Below, piece by piece: positions 45,034 through 55,099 of a stretch of 64,000 bases of DNA. The position numbers were made by a program, and so were the translations under genes. Numbering within the stretch: position 1 is the first letter of the stretch; every line of letters begins with the position of its first letter. Source of the stretch: Rickettsia typhi (GTDB lineage: Bacteria; Pseudomonadota; Alphaproteobacteria; Rickettsiales; Rickettsiaceae). Where the stretch lies: assembly GCA_945865485.1 (NCBI GenBank), contig CAMBEC010000001.1, forward strand, positions 147,768-211,767. Direction: 5' to 3'. The notes beneath the pieces are model-generated. The model did no database searches, had not been told where the DNA came from, and saw only the letters and a list, made by a program, of their open reading frames with translations.

Positions 45034-46974
45034 TTACAATAAACTTTGCGGATCAATATCAATTTTAACCTGAAAGCTCGACGGAATCTCCGCAGAATCT
45101 TTCCATAATTTTAAATATTTTTGTAAATTAAAATCTCTTAAAGCTATTACTAGTATTTTATACCTATATTTTCCTGATAATTTATACATCATCGCCTCTG
45201 CTGGCCCTAATATTCTAACATCGCTTCTAGGAGCAAAAGACAAAAACTTTTTTGCCATTTCTTTTGTCTTATTTGAGTTGTTACCAGTAATCGTTATAGC
45301 AGCTATTCTAGCGAATGGAGGCATTACGGCGCTCCTTCTTGACTCAAGCTCTTCTTCAAAAAAATCATTTTCTTTATTATTCACAAATGCCCCTATTACT
45401 TTGTGATCGGGAACATATGTTTGCAACATCACTAGACCTTTTATACTTTCTCTGCCCGCTCGCCCACCTACCTGGTTTAATAATTGAAATGTACGTTCTG
45501 ATGCCCGAAGGTCACCTCCAACAAATCCAACATCTGCATCAACCACTATCACCAGAGTTAGCTTGGAAAAATGATAACCCTTAGTAATAATTTGTGTACC
45601 AATTAAGATATCTATTTCACCATTTTCCATTGCTTTTAGCAACTCTTCCATCTTTCCATCAAATGATGATTGATCTCTACTAACTGCAATTGTTTTAGAA
45701 CTAGGAAATAAATTCATTACTTCCTCAGCTATTCTTTCAATACCTGGCCCACATAATATTAAACTATCAGTTTGAGTACAATCTGGGCAGGATGAGGGAA
45801 TAGAAGAAACACTTCCACAATAGTGACATTCAAGGCGATTGGTTTCTTTATGCAAAACCATTGAAGAAGAACAAGATTTACAACTTGCCCTATATCCACA
45901 AGCTTTGCACAATATCAAAGGCGCATAACCTTTTCTATTTAAGAAAATAAGAACCTGCTGTTTTTTTTCTAAAGTCAACTTGATTGCTTTTACAACTTTA
46001 GTAGATAACCAACTATTTTTACTCAGAGACTCCTGCCTCATATCAATAATTTGTATTTCTGGAAGGATTGCTTGGTTATACCTATCCTTAAGTTCTATTA
46101 ACTGATATTTGTTAATCCTGGAGTTATACAATGACTCAATTGATGGCGTTGCAGACACAAGCACAATTTGACAAGCTTCTATCGCTCCTCTAAGCACAGC
46201 CATATCTCTTGCATTGTACAATACACCTTCAAACTGTTTGTATGAACTATCATGTTCTTCATCAACAACAATAATACCAAGGTTCTTATAAGGTAGGAAT
46301 AAAGCACTTCTAGCACCAATTACTACTTTTACCGTTCCAGTAATAATTCCTCGAAGTATTCTCTTTTTCTGCACTTTTGACACCTTGGAGTTCCAGATTA
46401 CTGGTTCAAATCCAAATCTTTGGGTAAATCTAGAAATAATTTGCTGACTCAAAGAAATCTCTGGAAGCATTATTAACGCCTGCTTCCCAGATTTTAGGTA
46501 ATTCATTATAGCATGGAAATATATTTCTGTTTTACCAGAACCAGTAACTCCTTTTATCAATATAGGGATTTTACTATTTTCAAGCTTAGTTAATACCTCT
46601 TGTTGTTCCAGCGATAGAGGTGGCAATGACTGATCAAAGCTCATCGATTGATCTTTAATCTTAATTGGCAACTGGTTAACATCAACTGGTAACACCAATT
46701 TTGCTACGCTACCAAGCTCAGCAAGATAATAACTACTCGCTCTTTTTATCATTGATAATGTTGACTCTGGCAACCTAGCAGCAAAAACGCATTTTCCTAT
46801 CACAGCCCTAAGCACTCTCGATGGCTTCGGGCAATTTATTTCCCACACTATTGCAGTAATTTCTTTATTACGAAATGGTACTATAACCAAGTCTCCGACT
46901 TCATACATAGTATCAGTGGTATAATCCAGAGGAAACATACCCGCTATTGGCACTAATACTTTGATCACTTGCAT
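45034..46974 (-). CDS. priA: Primosomal replication helicase PriA
   Basis: A 646-residue superfamily 2 DNA helicase that restarts stalled forks. It has the N-terminal 3'-binding domain, Walker A GVTGSGKTEIY, DEEHDSSYKQF (motif II), the zinc-binding module with eight cysteines (CKACGYRASCKSC then CHYCG...CPDC), and GTQIITKGYHFSKLTLV near motif V. Slightly shorter than E. coli PriA (732), as usual in Rickettsiales. Convergent with the MFS gene. Confidence 0.97.
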   Translation of the reverse strand: MQVIKVLVPIAGMFPLDYTTDTMYEVGDLVIVPFRNKEITAIVWEINCPKPSRVLRAVIGKCVFAARLPESTLSMIKRASSYYLAELGSVAKLVLPVDVNQLPIKIKDQSMSFDQSLPPLSLEQQEVLTKLENSKIPILIKGVTGSGKTEIYFHAIMNYLKSGKQALIMLPEISLSQQIISRFTQRFGFEPVIWNSKVSKVQKKRILRGIITGTVKVVIGARSALFLPYKNLGIIVVDEEHDSSYKQFEGVLYNARDMAVLRGAIEACQIVLVSATPSIESLYNSRINKYQLIELKDRYNQAILPEIQIIDMRQESLSKNSWLSTKVVKAIKLTLEKKQQVLIFLNRKGYAPLILCKACGYRASCKSCSSSMVLHKETNRLECHYCGSVSSIPSSCPDCTQTDSLILCGPGIERIAEEVMNLFPSSKTIAVSRDQSSFDGKMEELLKAMENGEIDILIGTQIITKGYHFSKLTLVIVVDADVGFVGGDLRASERTFQLLNQVGGRAGRESIKGLVMLQTYVPDHKVIGAFVNNKENDFFEEELESRRSAVMPPFARIAAITITGNNSNKTKEMAKKFLSFAPRSDVRILGPAEAMMYKLSGKYRYKILVIALRDFNLQKYLKLWKDSAEIPSSFQVKIDIDPQSLL

Positions 46975-47076
46975 GCTATCACACGTTTAATTGTCTAGAT
47001 TTATCTAATATAAGCAGGTACTAAAATACCCAATTTCAGATTAAATGAGAATTGGTATAACCATATTGTAAGTCAT

Positions 47077-47253
47077 ATGATTAGTAAAGTAGTCGAACAA
47101 ATTGATATGGTTATCCATCATGCACGAGACAGAAGAAATTGAGGATATGTGGAGGTAATACCAAATCACAGATTTATAATTACCAACAAAGCTTCTATGG
47201 TTTACAAAGATAAGTTGTTACGGATAATTTACAACATTTTAAATGAAGATTAA
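47077..47253 (+). pseudogene. Probable decayed small gene with an in-frame TGA
   Basis: One reading frame runs from ATG 47077 to TAA 47251-47253 (58 codons) and is interrupted by a single TGA at 47140-47142. Both halves have protein-like composition (KVVEQIDMVIHHARDRRN, then GYVEVIPNHRFIITNKAS), and the frame is open upstream back to about 47020. A TGG-to-TGA change would explain it. No family recognised. The rest of the gap 46975-47439 is AT-rich and holds no gene that I can see. Confidence 0.35.
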
Positions 47254-47439
47254 TTTGTATAAGCTAACTATATACATCAATAATTTCCTTGTTTTTTTAA
47301 TTTATTAATATATTTTATATTATATACAAAATACATGTAGTGAAGTTATCTATATACTGATATATCATAACCTTTAAGTTATTATAGAATGCGGTTATTA
47401 GGACGATAAGTAAATTTTAAAATCTATTCTTGAGTTGTT

Positions 47440-48177
47440 ATGACGCAAAATATTAAGCCAATGTTTCTTGAGGAAATTAAGCCAAAGACTGATATTAGGG
47501 TTTCTATTTTATCTAAACTAAGTCATGAATTAAAAACTCCAATTCATGGAATAAGCGGTATATCTGGTTATCTCTTGGATAACTGGAGCAATTTAAGTGA
47601 TTCTGATAAAAAGAAATATTTGTCTTCTCTTGTTGAAGCAAGTAGCCACCTAACTTCTTTGTTAAACTCTATGCTAACTAACTCCAGCGATAAAGATGAA
47701 ATAGAGTTTAATTTTGAGAAAATTGATCTTATAGAAACTATAAAATACGCGGTAGAGAAATCTAGAAATTTAAACTTTACAAAAAATAAAATAACCATTG
47801 ATTTTGAAACAAAAGATAAAGAATGCTATACAATAGCAGATAAATTTTGGATCACTCAATTGCTCTCAAATCTAATTTCTAACGCGGTAAATTATTCCGA
47901 TCACGGCAAAATAACTATTTCAGCTCAGCTAGTTAAAATTGATAGTATTGATAGCTGTCTTATTTCTGTAAAAGACGAAGGAATAGGAATTGCTAAGGAA
48001 GCATTAAACACTATATTTGACCCATTTAATCGCGGCTCTATTGGACAAGAAATAAAAGGAGACGGCCTTGGTTTGACAATATGTCGGGAAATTGTCGAGG
48101 CCCACTATGGTAAAATTTTTGCTTCAAATAATCCAGATATCGGTTCTACGATAGAATTCTTTATCCCTATAAAATAA
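47440..48177 (+). CDS. Soluble histidine kinase core without sensor domain
   Basis: A 245-residue protein consisting almost only of a HisKA dimerisation domain (phosphoacceptor His29 in KLSHELKTPIHG) and a HATPase domain (NLISNAVNY N box, DEGIGIA G1, GDGLGLTICREIV G2). There is no membrane helix or PAS/GAF input. It lies 20 bases upstream of a single-domain response regulator, its likely partner. The signal must come from another protein or from its short N-terminus (1-20). Confidence 0.92.
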   Translation: MTQNIKPMFLEEIKPKTDIRVSILSKLSHELKTPIHGISGISGYLLDNWSNLSDSDKKKYLSSLVEASSHLTSLLNSMLTNSSDKDEIEFNFEKIDLIETIKYAVEKSRNLNFTKNKITIDFETKDKECYTIADKFWITQLLSNLISNAVNYSDHGKITISAQLVKIDSIDSCLISVKDEGIGIAKEALNTIFDPFNRGSIGQEIKGDGLGLTICREIVEAHYGKIFASNNPDIGSTIEFFIPIK

Positions 48178-48197
48178 TCTCATTAGACATTAAGCTC

Positions 48198-48587
48198 ATG
48201 AAAAAAAGAAACTTAATACTATTTGTTGATGATGAAAAAATTTGCCATACTTTGGTAGAATTAATCATCCCTAATTTTACCGATTACAAATTGGTTAGTG
48301 CTTACTCAGGGAACGAGGCAATAGAGCTCGCCAAGAGGTATGCAGGCAGCATAGCTCTTGTATTGTCTGATATTATGCTACCTGATATAAATGGCTATGA
48401 GGTGTATTCCAAATTAAAGGAAGATGAAAGATTCACTAATGTACCATTTATTTTTCAAAGCGGCCTTGTTTCTCAAGAAGAAGAACTAAAAAAACATGTT
48501 AAAACTAATGTTAAACTACTATATAAACCTTATAAGCAATCAGAGCTTTTGGCCTCTATAAATGAAGCATTAAATGAATTAACTTGA
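48198..48587 (+). CDS. Single-domain response regulator
   Basis: A 129-residue CheY-like receiver. It has the acidic pair (LFVDDEKICH), phosphoacceptor Asp57 (VLSDIMLPDINGYEV), the Ser of FQSGLV in the Thr/Ser position, and the switch Lys in LLYKPYKQSEL. There is no output domain. Together with the preceding kinase (20-base gap) it forms a compact two-component pair whose output must be through protein contact or phosphotransfer. Confidence 0.93.
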   Translation: MKKRNLILFVDDEKICHTLVELIIPNFTDYKLVSAYSGNEAIELAKRYAGSIALVLSDIMLPDINGYEVYSKLKEDERFTNVPFIFQSGLVSQEEELKKHVKTNVKLLYKPYKQSELLASINEALNELT

Positions 48588-48642
48588 TAATATCGCAATT
48601 AAAAACTATCATCCTGTAGCACTAAATTCATAATTAAACATA

Positions 48643-50178
48643 ATGTCTGCTTCAGAGCCTTTTTATATAACTACGCCAATTTATTATGTTAATGATGTAC
48701 CGCATATAGGACATGCATATACAAGCATAGCTTGCGATGTTATTAGCAGGTTCATGCGCTTGGCTGGACGTGACGTAAAATTCTTAACTGGAACAGATGA
48801 GCATGGTCAGAAAGTTGAGAAATCAGCTGAAAAATACGCTCTACCTCCACAGGAATTTACTGACAAAACATCAGCAGTATTTTTCAAAATGATGCAAACA
48901 TTAAATATCTCCAATGATGATTTTATCAGAACTACCGAAGGAAGACATAAAGAAGCAGTACGTCACTTTTGGTCCAAATTAGTAGAAAGTGGAGATATTT
49001 ACCTTGGAAAATACGCAGGCTGGTATTCAATCAGAGATGAAGCATTTTATTCTGAAACAGAATTGACTGAGGATGGCTTGGCGCCAACTGGAGCTCCTGT
49101 AGAATGGGTAGAAGAACCAAGTTACTTTTTTAAATTATCACAATGGCAAGACAAGCTTCTTGAGCATTATGAAAACCACCCAGAATTCATTATTCCTGAA
49201 TCAAGGCGAAATGAAGTAATCAGCTTTGTAAAAAGTGGATTAATAGATTTATCTGTATCACGCACTAGCTTTAGTTGGGGAATTCAGGTTCCAGGTAACG
49301 AAGAACATGTAATTTACGTTTGGCTTGATGCTCTGACAAACTACATAGCAGCTCTAGGGTATCCAGATAAAGATAATCAGTATAAAAAATATTGGCCAGC
49401 TTCTGCGCATGTTGTTGGTAAAGATATACTGAGATTTCACGCAGTATATTGGCCAGCGTTTTTGATGGCAGCTGGCCTTGACCTACCAAAATCAATTGTA
49501 GCCCACGGGTGGTGGACAAATGAAGGTCAAAAAATATCTAAATCCCTAGGTAATGTAATTGACCCATTTACCTTAGTCGAAGAATTTGGCCTTGACCAAG
49601 TTCGATATTTTTTAATGAGAGAAGTGACATTTGGCAATGATGGTAATTTCTCAAAAGAAAATTTGATTTCCCGAAATAATAGCGAGCTAGCTAATAAGAT
49701 TGGTAATCTTTTGCAGCGTACAAGCTCATTTGTATTCAAGCATTGTAACGAAAGCGTTCCGCCCGTGTTAACATCATATGTTGGCGAAGTTTATAACACC
49801 CCTCTGCTAATTGATATTTTATCAATTCAACAACAAAACATTGTCGCTATGGAGGCGTTTCAAATAAACAAAGTGCTAGATAATATTATTCATATCAGTG
49901 AACAAGCTAATATTTATATAGACAAAGAAGCACCTTGGGCCCTTAAAAACACGGATACAGTTAAAATGCATCAAGTGCTATATAATTTGCTCGAGTCACT
50001 CAGATTTATTGGCATTATGCTGCAGCCGTTTGTACCAGATTCAGCGTCAAAAATTCTTGATCAGCTAAACGTGCCTAGCAGCCAAAGATCATTCTCCCAT
50101 TTAACCAAAGAATATGCTTTAAAACCTTCATCCCCGCTTATGCAGCCAAGCCCTATATTTCCGAGGTTTGAAAAATGA
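48643..50178 (+). CDS. metG: Methionyl-tRNA synthetase
   Basis: A 511-residue class I aminoacyl-tRNA synthetase. The HIGH motif is VPHIGHAYTS near residue 20, and the KMSKS motif appears as KISKS in EGQKISKSLGNV. TPIYYVND at the N-terminus and VSRTSFSWGIQVPG are characteristic of the alphaproteobacterial type. The C-terminal tRNA-binding (Trbp111-like) domain is absent, and the zinc-knuckle cysteines of the E. coli type are not seen, as in other short MetRS. Its stop overlaps the tatD start by 4 bases. Confidence 0.97.
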   Translation: MSASEPFYITTPIYYVNDVPHIGHAYTSIACDVISRFMRLAGRDVKFLTGTDEHGQKVEKSAEKYALPPQEFTDKTSAVFFKMMQTLNISNDDFIRTTEGRHKEAVRHFWSKLVESGDIYLGKYAGWYSIRDEAFYSETELTEDGLAPTGAPVEWVEEPSYFFKLSQWQDKLLEHYENHPEFIIPESRRNEVISFVKSGLIDLSVSRTSFSWGIQVPGNEEHVIYVWLDALTNYIAALGYPDKDNQYKKYWPASAHVVGKDILRFHAVYWPAFLMAAGLDLPKSIVAHGWWTNEGQKISKSLGNVIDPFTLVEEFGLDQVRYFLMREVTFGNDGNFSKENLISRNNSELANKIGNLLQRTSSFVFKHCNESVPPVLTSYVGEVYNTPLLIDILSIQQQNIVAMEAFQINKVLDNIIHISEQANIYIDKEAPWALKNTDTVKMHQVLYNLLESLRFIGIMLQPFVPDSASKILDQLNVPSSQRSFSHLTKEYALKPSSPLMQPSPIFPRFEK

Positions 50179-50960
50179 TTATTGTAGATTCTCACTGCCA
50201 TCTCGATATGCTTAATGACTATGACAGTACAGATAATATTGTCAATCGCGCAAAGGAATCTGGAGTAAAATACTTACAAACAATATGTACAAGGCTAGAT
50301 AATTTTGAAAATATTCTCTCTATTGCAAAGAAGTTTGACAACGTATATGCATCTGTTGGCGTCCATCCTAGCGAAGTTGAAACAATAACACCTTCTGAAG
50401 AATTACTTCGTTTAAGCTCTGATGATAAAGTGATAGGGCTGGGCGAGACTGGGCTTGATTATTTTTATAATAAAGAACCTCAGCACCATCTACTACAAAG
50501 AAAATCATTTGAAGAGCATATCTTTACATCGCAAGAAAATGGCCTACCTGTGATTATTCATACACGAGATGCCGAAGAAGATACGACAAATATAATTTCA
50601 GAACATAAGAAGCACAAAGAGTTTCCTGGATTAATTCATTGTTTTACATCCTCGAAAGAATTTGCTACTAAAATGCTAGACCTTGGCTTATATATTTCAA
50701 TTTCTGGTATTGTTACTTTTAAAAATGCTGAATCCTTACGGGAAGCAATCAAATATGTGCCTCTAGATCGATTGCTTGTTGAAACAGATTCACCTTACCT
50801 TGCGCCTGTACCAAAAAGGGGCAAAACCAACGAGCCGTCATATACTAAATATGTAGTCGAATTTTTAGCAGAACTAAAAGGCGTAAGTTTAGAAGAGCTA
50901 GCTAACAAAACTACGGATAATTTCTTTAGGTTATTTACTAAGGCGACAAGGTCTATCTAA
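50175..50960 (+). CDS. tatD: TatD family metal-dependent hydrolase (DNase)
   Basis: A 261-residue TIM-barrel hydrolase. Metal-binding residues are visible: DSHCHLD at the N-terminus, Glu in GLGETGLDYF, His in VIIHTRDAEED, His in GLIHCFTSS and Asp in LLVETDSPYLAP. Family members act as 3'-5' exonucleases in DNA repair. The metG-tatD overlap (ATGA-type, 4 bases) is common in alphaproteobacteria and implies translational coupling. Confidence 0.96.
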   Translation: MIIVDSHCHLDMLNDYDSTDNIVNRAKESGVKYLQTICTRLDNFENILSIAKKFDNVYASVGVHPSEVETITPSEELLRLSSDDKVIGLGETGLDYFYNKEPQHHLLQRKSFEEHIFTSQENGLPVIIHTRDAEEDTTNIISEHKKHKEFPGLIHCFTSSKEFATKMLDLGLYISISGIVTFKNAESLREAIKYVPLDRLLVETDSPYLAPVPKRGKTNEPSYTKYVVEFLAELKGVSLEELANKTTDNFFRLFTKATRSI

Positions 50961-51064
50961 GCTTTCTAAGCATTACATAAAAATATTGCCCGTACTGCCC
51001 CCTACTTGAATAGCTCTATACTATTACATCCTCTTAACCATATTTCTTTAATTGTTAAATTTTC

Positions 51065-51093
51065 TTTACTAATTCAATCAATTATATTATAAT
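51065..51093 (+). promoter_or_regulatory. Predicted promoter of the large ankyrin gene
   Basis: TTTACT (51065-51070) and a perfect TATAAT (51088-51093) are separated by 17 bases, 28 bases before the ATG at 51122. Confidence 0.5.
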
Positions 51094-51121
51094 AATTAAT
51101 TAATTTTCAAAGAACACGCCC

Positions 51122-53752
51122 ATGAAAACAAATTCACCTGAAGCACAAACGGCAGTTTTTCAAAGTATTAATGCTAAAAATATAGAACAACTACGAGCTA
51201 CAATAGTAAACGGAGCAGATTTAAACTTTGTTTTAGATGGGTCAACTCCATTAATCCAATCTATTAGAGCAGGCTTTAAAGATGGAATTGAATTGTTGTT
51301 AGAAAATAACCCTCAAATAAATCTACAGTTCCCTGATCTGTACGATACAGCACTTAATGCAGCTATAGCGATTAACAATACTGATTTGGCTTTAAATTTA
51401 ATTAAACGAGGTGCAGATATTAATTTCGTTAGTTCCTCTGTTATTGCTACTCCTTTGGGCATGGCCATTCAGACGGGAAATTTAGATTTTGCTACTTATT
51501 TAATTAGCCAAGGAGCAGAAATTTATCCGCATACAACAACTTCTACACCCTTAAAAAATGCAGCAACGGCTTTCCATACAGATCAACGCGCTGCTATAGA
51601 ATTACTTTTCCAATATTCTGAGCAAATTGCTCAAAACCAGCTAATGGACGCTATAACAATGTTAATAGGTTATGACCCTAATAATATTACCAATATTCTT
51701 CTTCCTAGGGTTGCCGATATTAATTCTATTGTTGAAAATAACAAAACTTTACTTGATATAGCGATTGAACGAAGAGCGAATGACTTTGCTATAAAGCTCA
51801 TACAACAAGGTGCTAAAATTGAGGCTGAACACTTTGAAATTGCTCAAGGCCAAGGTAATTATGAGCTTGCTGAATTATTACGTACCACGCATGCGTCAGT
51901 TCCAGTCCCTGCTCCACTTAGCGCAGAAATTGATATTAGTTTTAACATTGCAACTGCAGCAATTTCAGTGGTTCAGGCCCCTTCTGTTTATCAGATAGAT
52001 CCTATATCTAAATCTGCTTTGAATAATGATTTTCTGACAATAGAACAAGCTCAGCAATTACTTGAAGATTACCGGTTTCATCAAAGCTTAACTGATCGGT
52101 CATTTTTAAACTTTGGATATACCAGAGAGCAAATTAGCAGCATAATAGATACTCCCTTGCAAGATGGAAAAACTTTGCTTAGTAAATTTATTGATTGGAA
52201 TAATATTGAGCATGCTACAGTTCTTCTACGCGAATATGGCGCAAAAGTTGAGTTTGAGCATTTCAAAATAGTCAGAGAAAAGATGACAAATCCTCATTTA
52301 CGACATCCGGCTCAAGATATGCTCAGATTACTAGACGAAGCTCAAATGTATCATATTGAACAAGTTCCACTGCGCACTTTGTCAGATGCTATCAAATGCC
52401 ACCCACGTCTTGCTGATCAACTACTATCAGAAGGTTGGGCTGTTAATGTTGATACTATTATGATGGATTTAGCAGATGCAATTGCTCGTGGCAATCACCA
52501 TGTTATAAAAATATTGCTAAATCATAATACCCCGATTGATTGGAATCAACAAATCGAAGGAGATGCTTTGGGGGATAGTTTGCTGATGAAACTTGCAAGA
52601 GACCCACTGGACTTTACAGCTGTTGCAGACTATATCACTATGAAAGATTCAATGGGATTACCAATTTTCAAAATGAATCGAGAAAATAAAAACGGTCAAA
52701 AATTAATAGATATTTTTAAAGCTAAATTAGATGCAGAAGGACCAACACATATGCCAATCATAAGTTTGCTTAGAGCATGTGGTTCAAGCGAGCCTAATTC
52801 GATAATAGTACCTGAAACCAGGCTAAAATTAGATATTGATAATATACATAATACATTAAATGAGAACCCATTTAGAGATATTCAACAAGGTTTACATCAA
52901 GATTATGATATTGACTCACTTGATAATAGTCAAATTTTCGCTGAAATAAGAAGTTATATTGCTTCAAACGAGGCTCGTCTACGCCTTCTTCTTGGCGATC
53001 ACAGCGGTGAAGCTCTTGAAAAAGGATTGAAAAATCTAGATGATATTGAGCAATATGCAGGAGATATTCGTAATGAACACAATAACAACTGGATAACAAG
53101 ACAAGAAGTGGTACTTGTTTACCTTACAGCTAAAAAAATAGGCATATTAGACAAATTCATTGAAGTTATAACAGAAATGCATTCATGCGCATGGGGAATG
53201 GTAGTAAATTTATATAAGATCATCCAAAATGATTGGAATTTAACTGACTTTAGACCAGTAATTGATTTTAGGCCTTTAGAGCAAGATCAGGACCCTCTTG
53301 CTGAAAATGTGTATAAGATACTTTCAAGCTCGGGTATGTCGGCTAAAATGTTAGACCATGTTGTAGAGAAATTTTTTAAAGATATTTCAAACAATGTCAA
53401 ACCTAAAGATTATTCAGTTGAAACTGAATTAGTAATGGGCTGTTTTGTTAGAACATTTGAAGGAATAGTAGGCGAGTCAGGAAAACATCCATTCGAAGTC
53501 TATAGTAAGGACATCAAAAGCTTCCTTGCAGTAATAGAAGCCTTAGTTATGTCTTATGATGCAGATGAAACTCCAACTAATCCATTATATGGAATAATGC
53601 ACGCGAACAAAAGTGCGGAGGTTGAAGAGAGAGTAGCAATAATAGAAGCCTTATCAAATAGTAATTTTTCAGATCAAATATTGGTATTGGAAAATACAAG
53701 TTTAGAAGAAGGTGAGGTAGTGTTAATGGCCGACTTATCTATATTGCCCTAA
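51122..53752 (+). CDS. Large ankyrin-repeat protein, candidate effector
   Basis: An 876-residue protein without signal peptide or membrane helix. Residues ~10-165 contain about four ankyrin repeats (GSTPLIQSIRAGFKDGIELL, DTALNAAIAINNTDLALNLI, ATPLGMAIQTGNLDFATYLI, each with the G-A-D/E-I-N turn). Further repeats occur near 205-235 (KTLLDIAIERRANDFAIKLI) and 345-375. The region from about 560 on is helical and acidic with no recognised domain. Rickettsial ankyrin proteins are frequent type IV or type I secreted effectors that bind host proteins; that role is inferred. It is monocistronic with its own promoter. Confidence 0.85.
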   Translation: MKTNSPEAQTAVFQSINAKNIEQLRATIVNGADLNFVLDGSTPLIQSIRAGFKDGIELLLENNPQINLQFPDLYDTALNAAIAINNTDLALNLIKRGADINFVSSSVIATPLGMAIQTGNLDFATYLISQGAEIYPHTTTSTPLKNAATAFHTDQRAAIELLFQYSEQIAQNQLMDAITMLIGYDPNNITNILLPRVADINSIVENNKTLLDIAIERRANDFAIKLIQQGAKIEAEHFEIAQGQGNYELAELLRTTHASVPVPAPLSAEIDISFNIATAAISVVQAPSVYQIDPISKSALNNDFLTIEQAQQLLEDYRFHQSLTDRSFLNFGYTREQISSIIDTPLQDGKTLLSKFIDWNNIEHATVLLREYGAKVEFEHFKIVREKMTNPHLRHPAQDMLRLLDEAQMYHIEQVPLRTLSDAIKCHPRLADQLLSEGWAVNVDTIMMDLADAIARGNHHVIKILLNHNTPIDWNQQIEGDALGDSLLMKLARDPLDFTAVADYITMKDSMGLPIFKMNRENKNGQKLIDIFKAKLDAEGPTHMPIISLLRACGSSEPNSIIVPETRLKLDIDNIHNTLNENPFRDIQQGLHQDYDIDSLDNSQIFAEIRSYIASNEARLRLLLGDHSGEALEKGLKNLDDIEQYAGDIRNEHNNNWITRQEVVLVYLTAKKIGILDKFIEVITEMHSCAWGMVVNLYKIIQNDWNLTDFRPVIDFRPLEQDQDPLAENVYKILSSSGMSAKMLDHVVEKFFKDISNNVKPKDYSVETELVMGCFVRTFEGIVGESGKHPFEVYSKDIKSFLAVIEALVMSYDADETPTNPLYGIMHANKSAEVEERVAIIEALSNSNFSDQILVLENTSLEEGEVVLMADLSILP

Positions 53753-53878
53753 ATGGGCTGGTGTAAAAAGTATTACTGACTAGTATCTCTTACTGAAGAT
53801 TGAATTTTATAATTTATATCTTTAATGTCTTTGATGATAAAGTGATAGGACTTGGTAATAAGAATCATATCCGGTTAC

Positions 53879-54979
53879 TTACCCCACATCTGAATCTATA
53901 TCTAATAAACAGCTATGATAAGCTATTAAATTTACTAATTCGTCTGGTAACTGCTCGTCTGGACGTTCTGCACTTAGAAAATCAAAACATGCCATAGTTT
54001 CCTCTCCTAATATAGAGAGAGACATCCGCGCTTGAACAACATCATGTATAACTACTACTCCACCCTTAGCCTGAATAAAAGATTTTACTATCTCTTGTTT
54101 ACTAAAATAGGTTTTTATCGCTTCTTTTAACTCTTCTTTATCAACATGCTTTTTTAAACCAACATCTCCCAAGCAAGTTATTGCTTTGCTGACTTGCTTA
54201 ACAACTGCTAGAACATCGTTATCTAAATCGTCAACTCTAACTTCATCATTAGAATCTGAAAAAATGTTTTCAGTACCAGTAAATTTAAACTTAGATATAT
54301 TAGAACTGCTTAACAAATTAGCAAGATCGTCTATGATTTTATCTCTATTCCAATCTATATTTATACATAAATTAAGATTTAAGCTAGTAACACTACTATT
54401 GATTAAAGCTTGCTGCAAACCTTTAATCATCTCGTTATTCTTTCCACAATAACCATCAACATTTAACGTAGTAATTGTCTTGTTATGAACCAATGTATCA
54501 AGTAAATTTTTTGTTAAATACGTAATATTAAAAGCTGTAGTACGAATAGTTAAATTATTAATCGTGCTGTTGTACTTTAGAGCATTTATAACAATATCAT
54601 GTAAGGTAGCTGTTTCTTCAGCATATAAACATTCAGGACAATAAATTTTTCCTTCGTGTCCTAATAATTTATTTAGGAGATAATTAGAAGTTTCTAGTCT
54701 ATTTTGGTCACAAGCAGTTTGAACGATATAAAAAATAGTCTTCTTATTGCCATATTTATTAAAAATACAATCAAGCAAAGAAAAATATACATCGTCTTCT
54801 ACCTTACCAAAAGTTCCAAGCATATCTAGTATAGCATTTTCAGCTCCATTAAATTCTTCAAGAAATTTAGAAAATTTCTTTTCCTTTATTAGTTGCAAAA
54901 CCTGGTTTGGATATAAAGAATATGTTTTTTTGTCTTTGTAAGAAGAATAAGATTTATCGTCTTGAAATTTTCTTTTCAT
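53879..54979 (-). CDS. Leucine-rich-repeat-like protein, candidate effector
   Basis: A 366-residue protein with no signal peptide. Residues ~128-245 contain four imperfect repeats of the ribonuclease-inhibitor LRR type: a helix (INALKYNSTI; LLDTLVHNKTI; GLQQALINSSV; LANLLSSSNI) followed by a strand (NNLTIRTTAF; TTLNVDGY; TSLNLNLCI; SKFKFTG). A CPEC motif lies at ~114-117. The N-terminal ~125 residues are helical and might include ankyrin-like repeats (LETSNYLLNKLLGHEG). Function unknown; such repeats mediate protein contacts and are frequent in intracellular bacteria. Convergent with the ankyrin gene. Confidence 0.7.
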   Translation of the reverse strand: MKRKFQDDKSYSSYKDKKTYSLYPNQVLQLIKEKKFSKFLEEFNGAENAILDMLGTFGKVEDDVYFSLLDCIFNKYGNKKTIFYIVQTACDQNRLETSNYLLNKLLGHEGKIYCPECLYAEETATLHDIVINALKYNSTINNLTIRTTAFNITYLTKNLLDTLVHNKTITTLNVDGYCGKNNEMIKGLQQALINSSVTSLNLNLCINIDWNRDKIIDDLANLLSSSNISKFKFTGTENIFSDSNDEVRVDDLDNDVLAVVKQVSKAITCLGDVGLKKHVDKEELKEAIKTYFSKQEIVKSFIQAKGGVVVIHDVVQARMSLSILGEETMACFDFLSAERPDEQLPDELVNLIAYHSCLLDIDSDVG

Positions 54980-55099
54980 ATTTACTAATTTAAATTCAAT
55001 AGTACTATGTATTTAGCTTAGTAGAAATGTATTATATGTCAAGAAATGTTTACTAATTAGGGAGGTGGTTAATTCGCTATCTTCATCCAAATCAACAAA

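Noticed and set aside
53800..53997. Short rightward frame containing DDKVIGLG, also found in TatD (around 50423)
   Set aside because: The shared stretch is only about 17 bases, the flanks do not match, and the frame is antisense to the LRR-like gene; probably coincidence.
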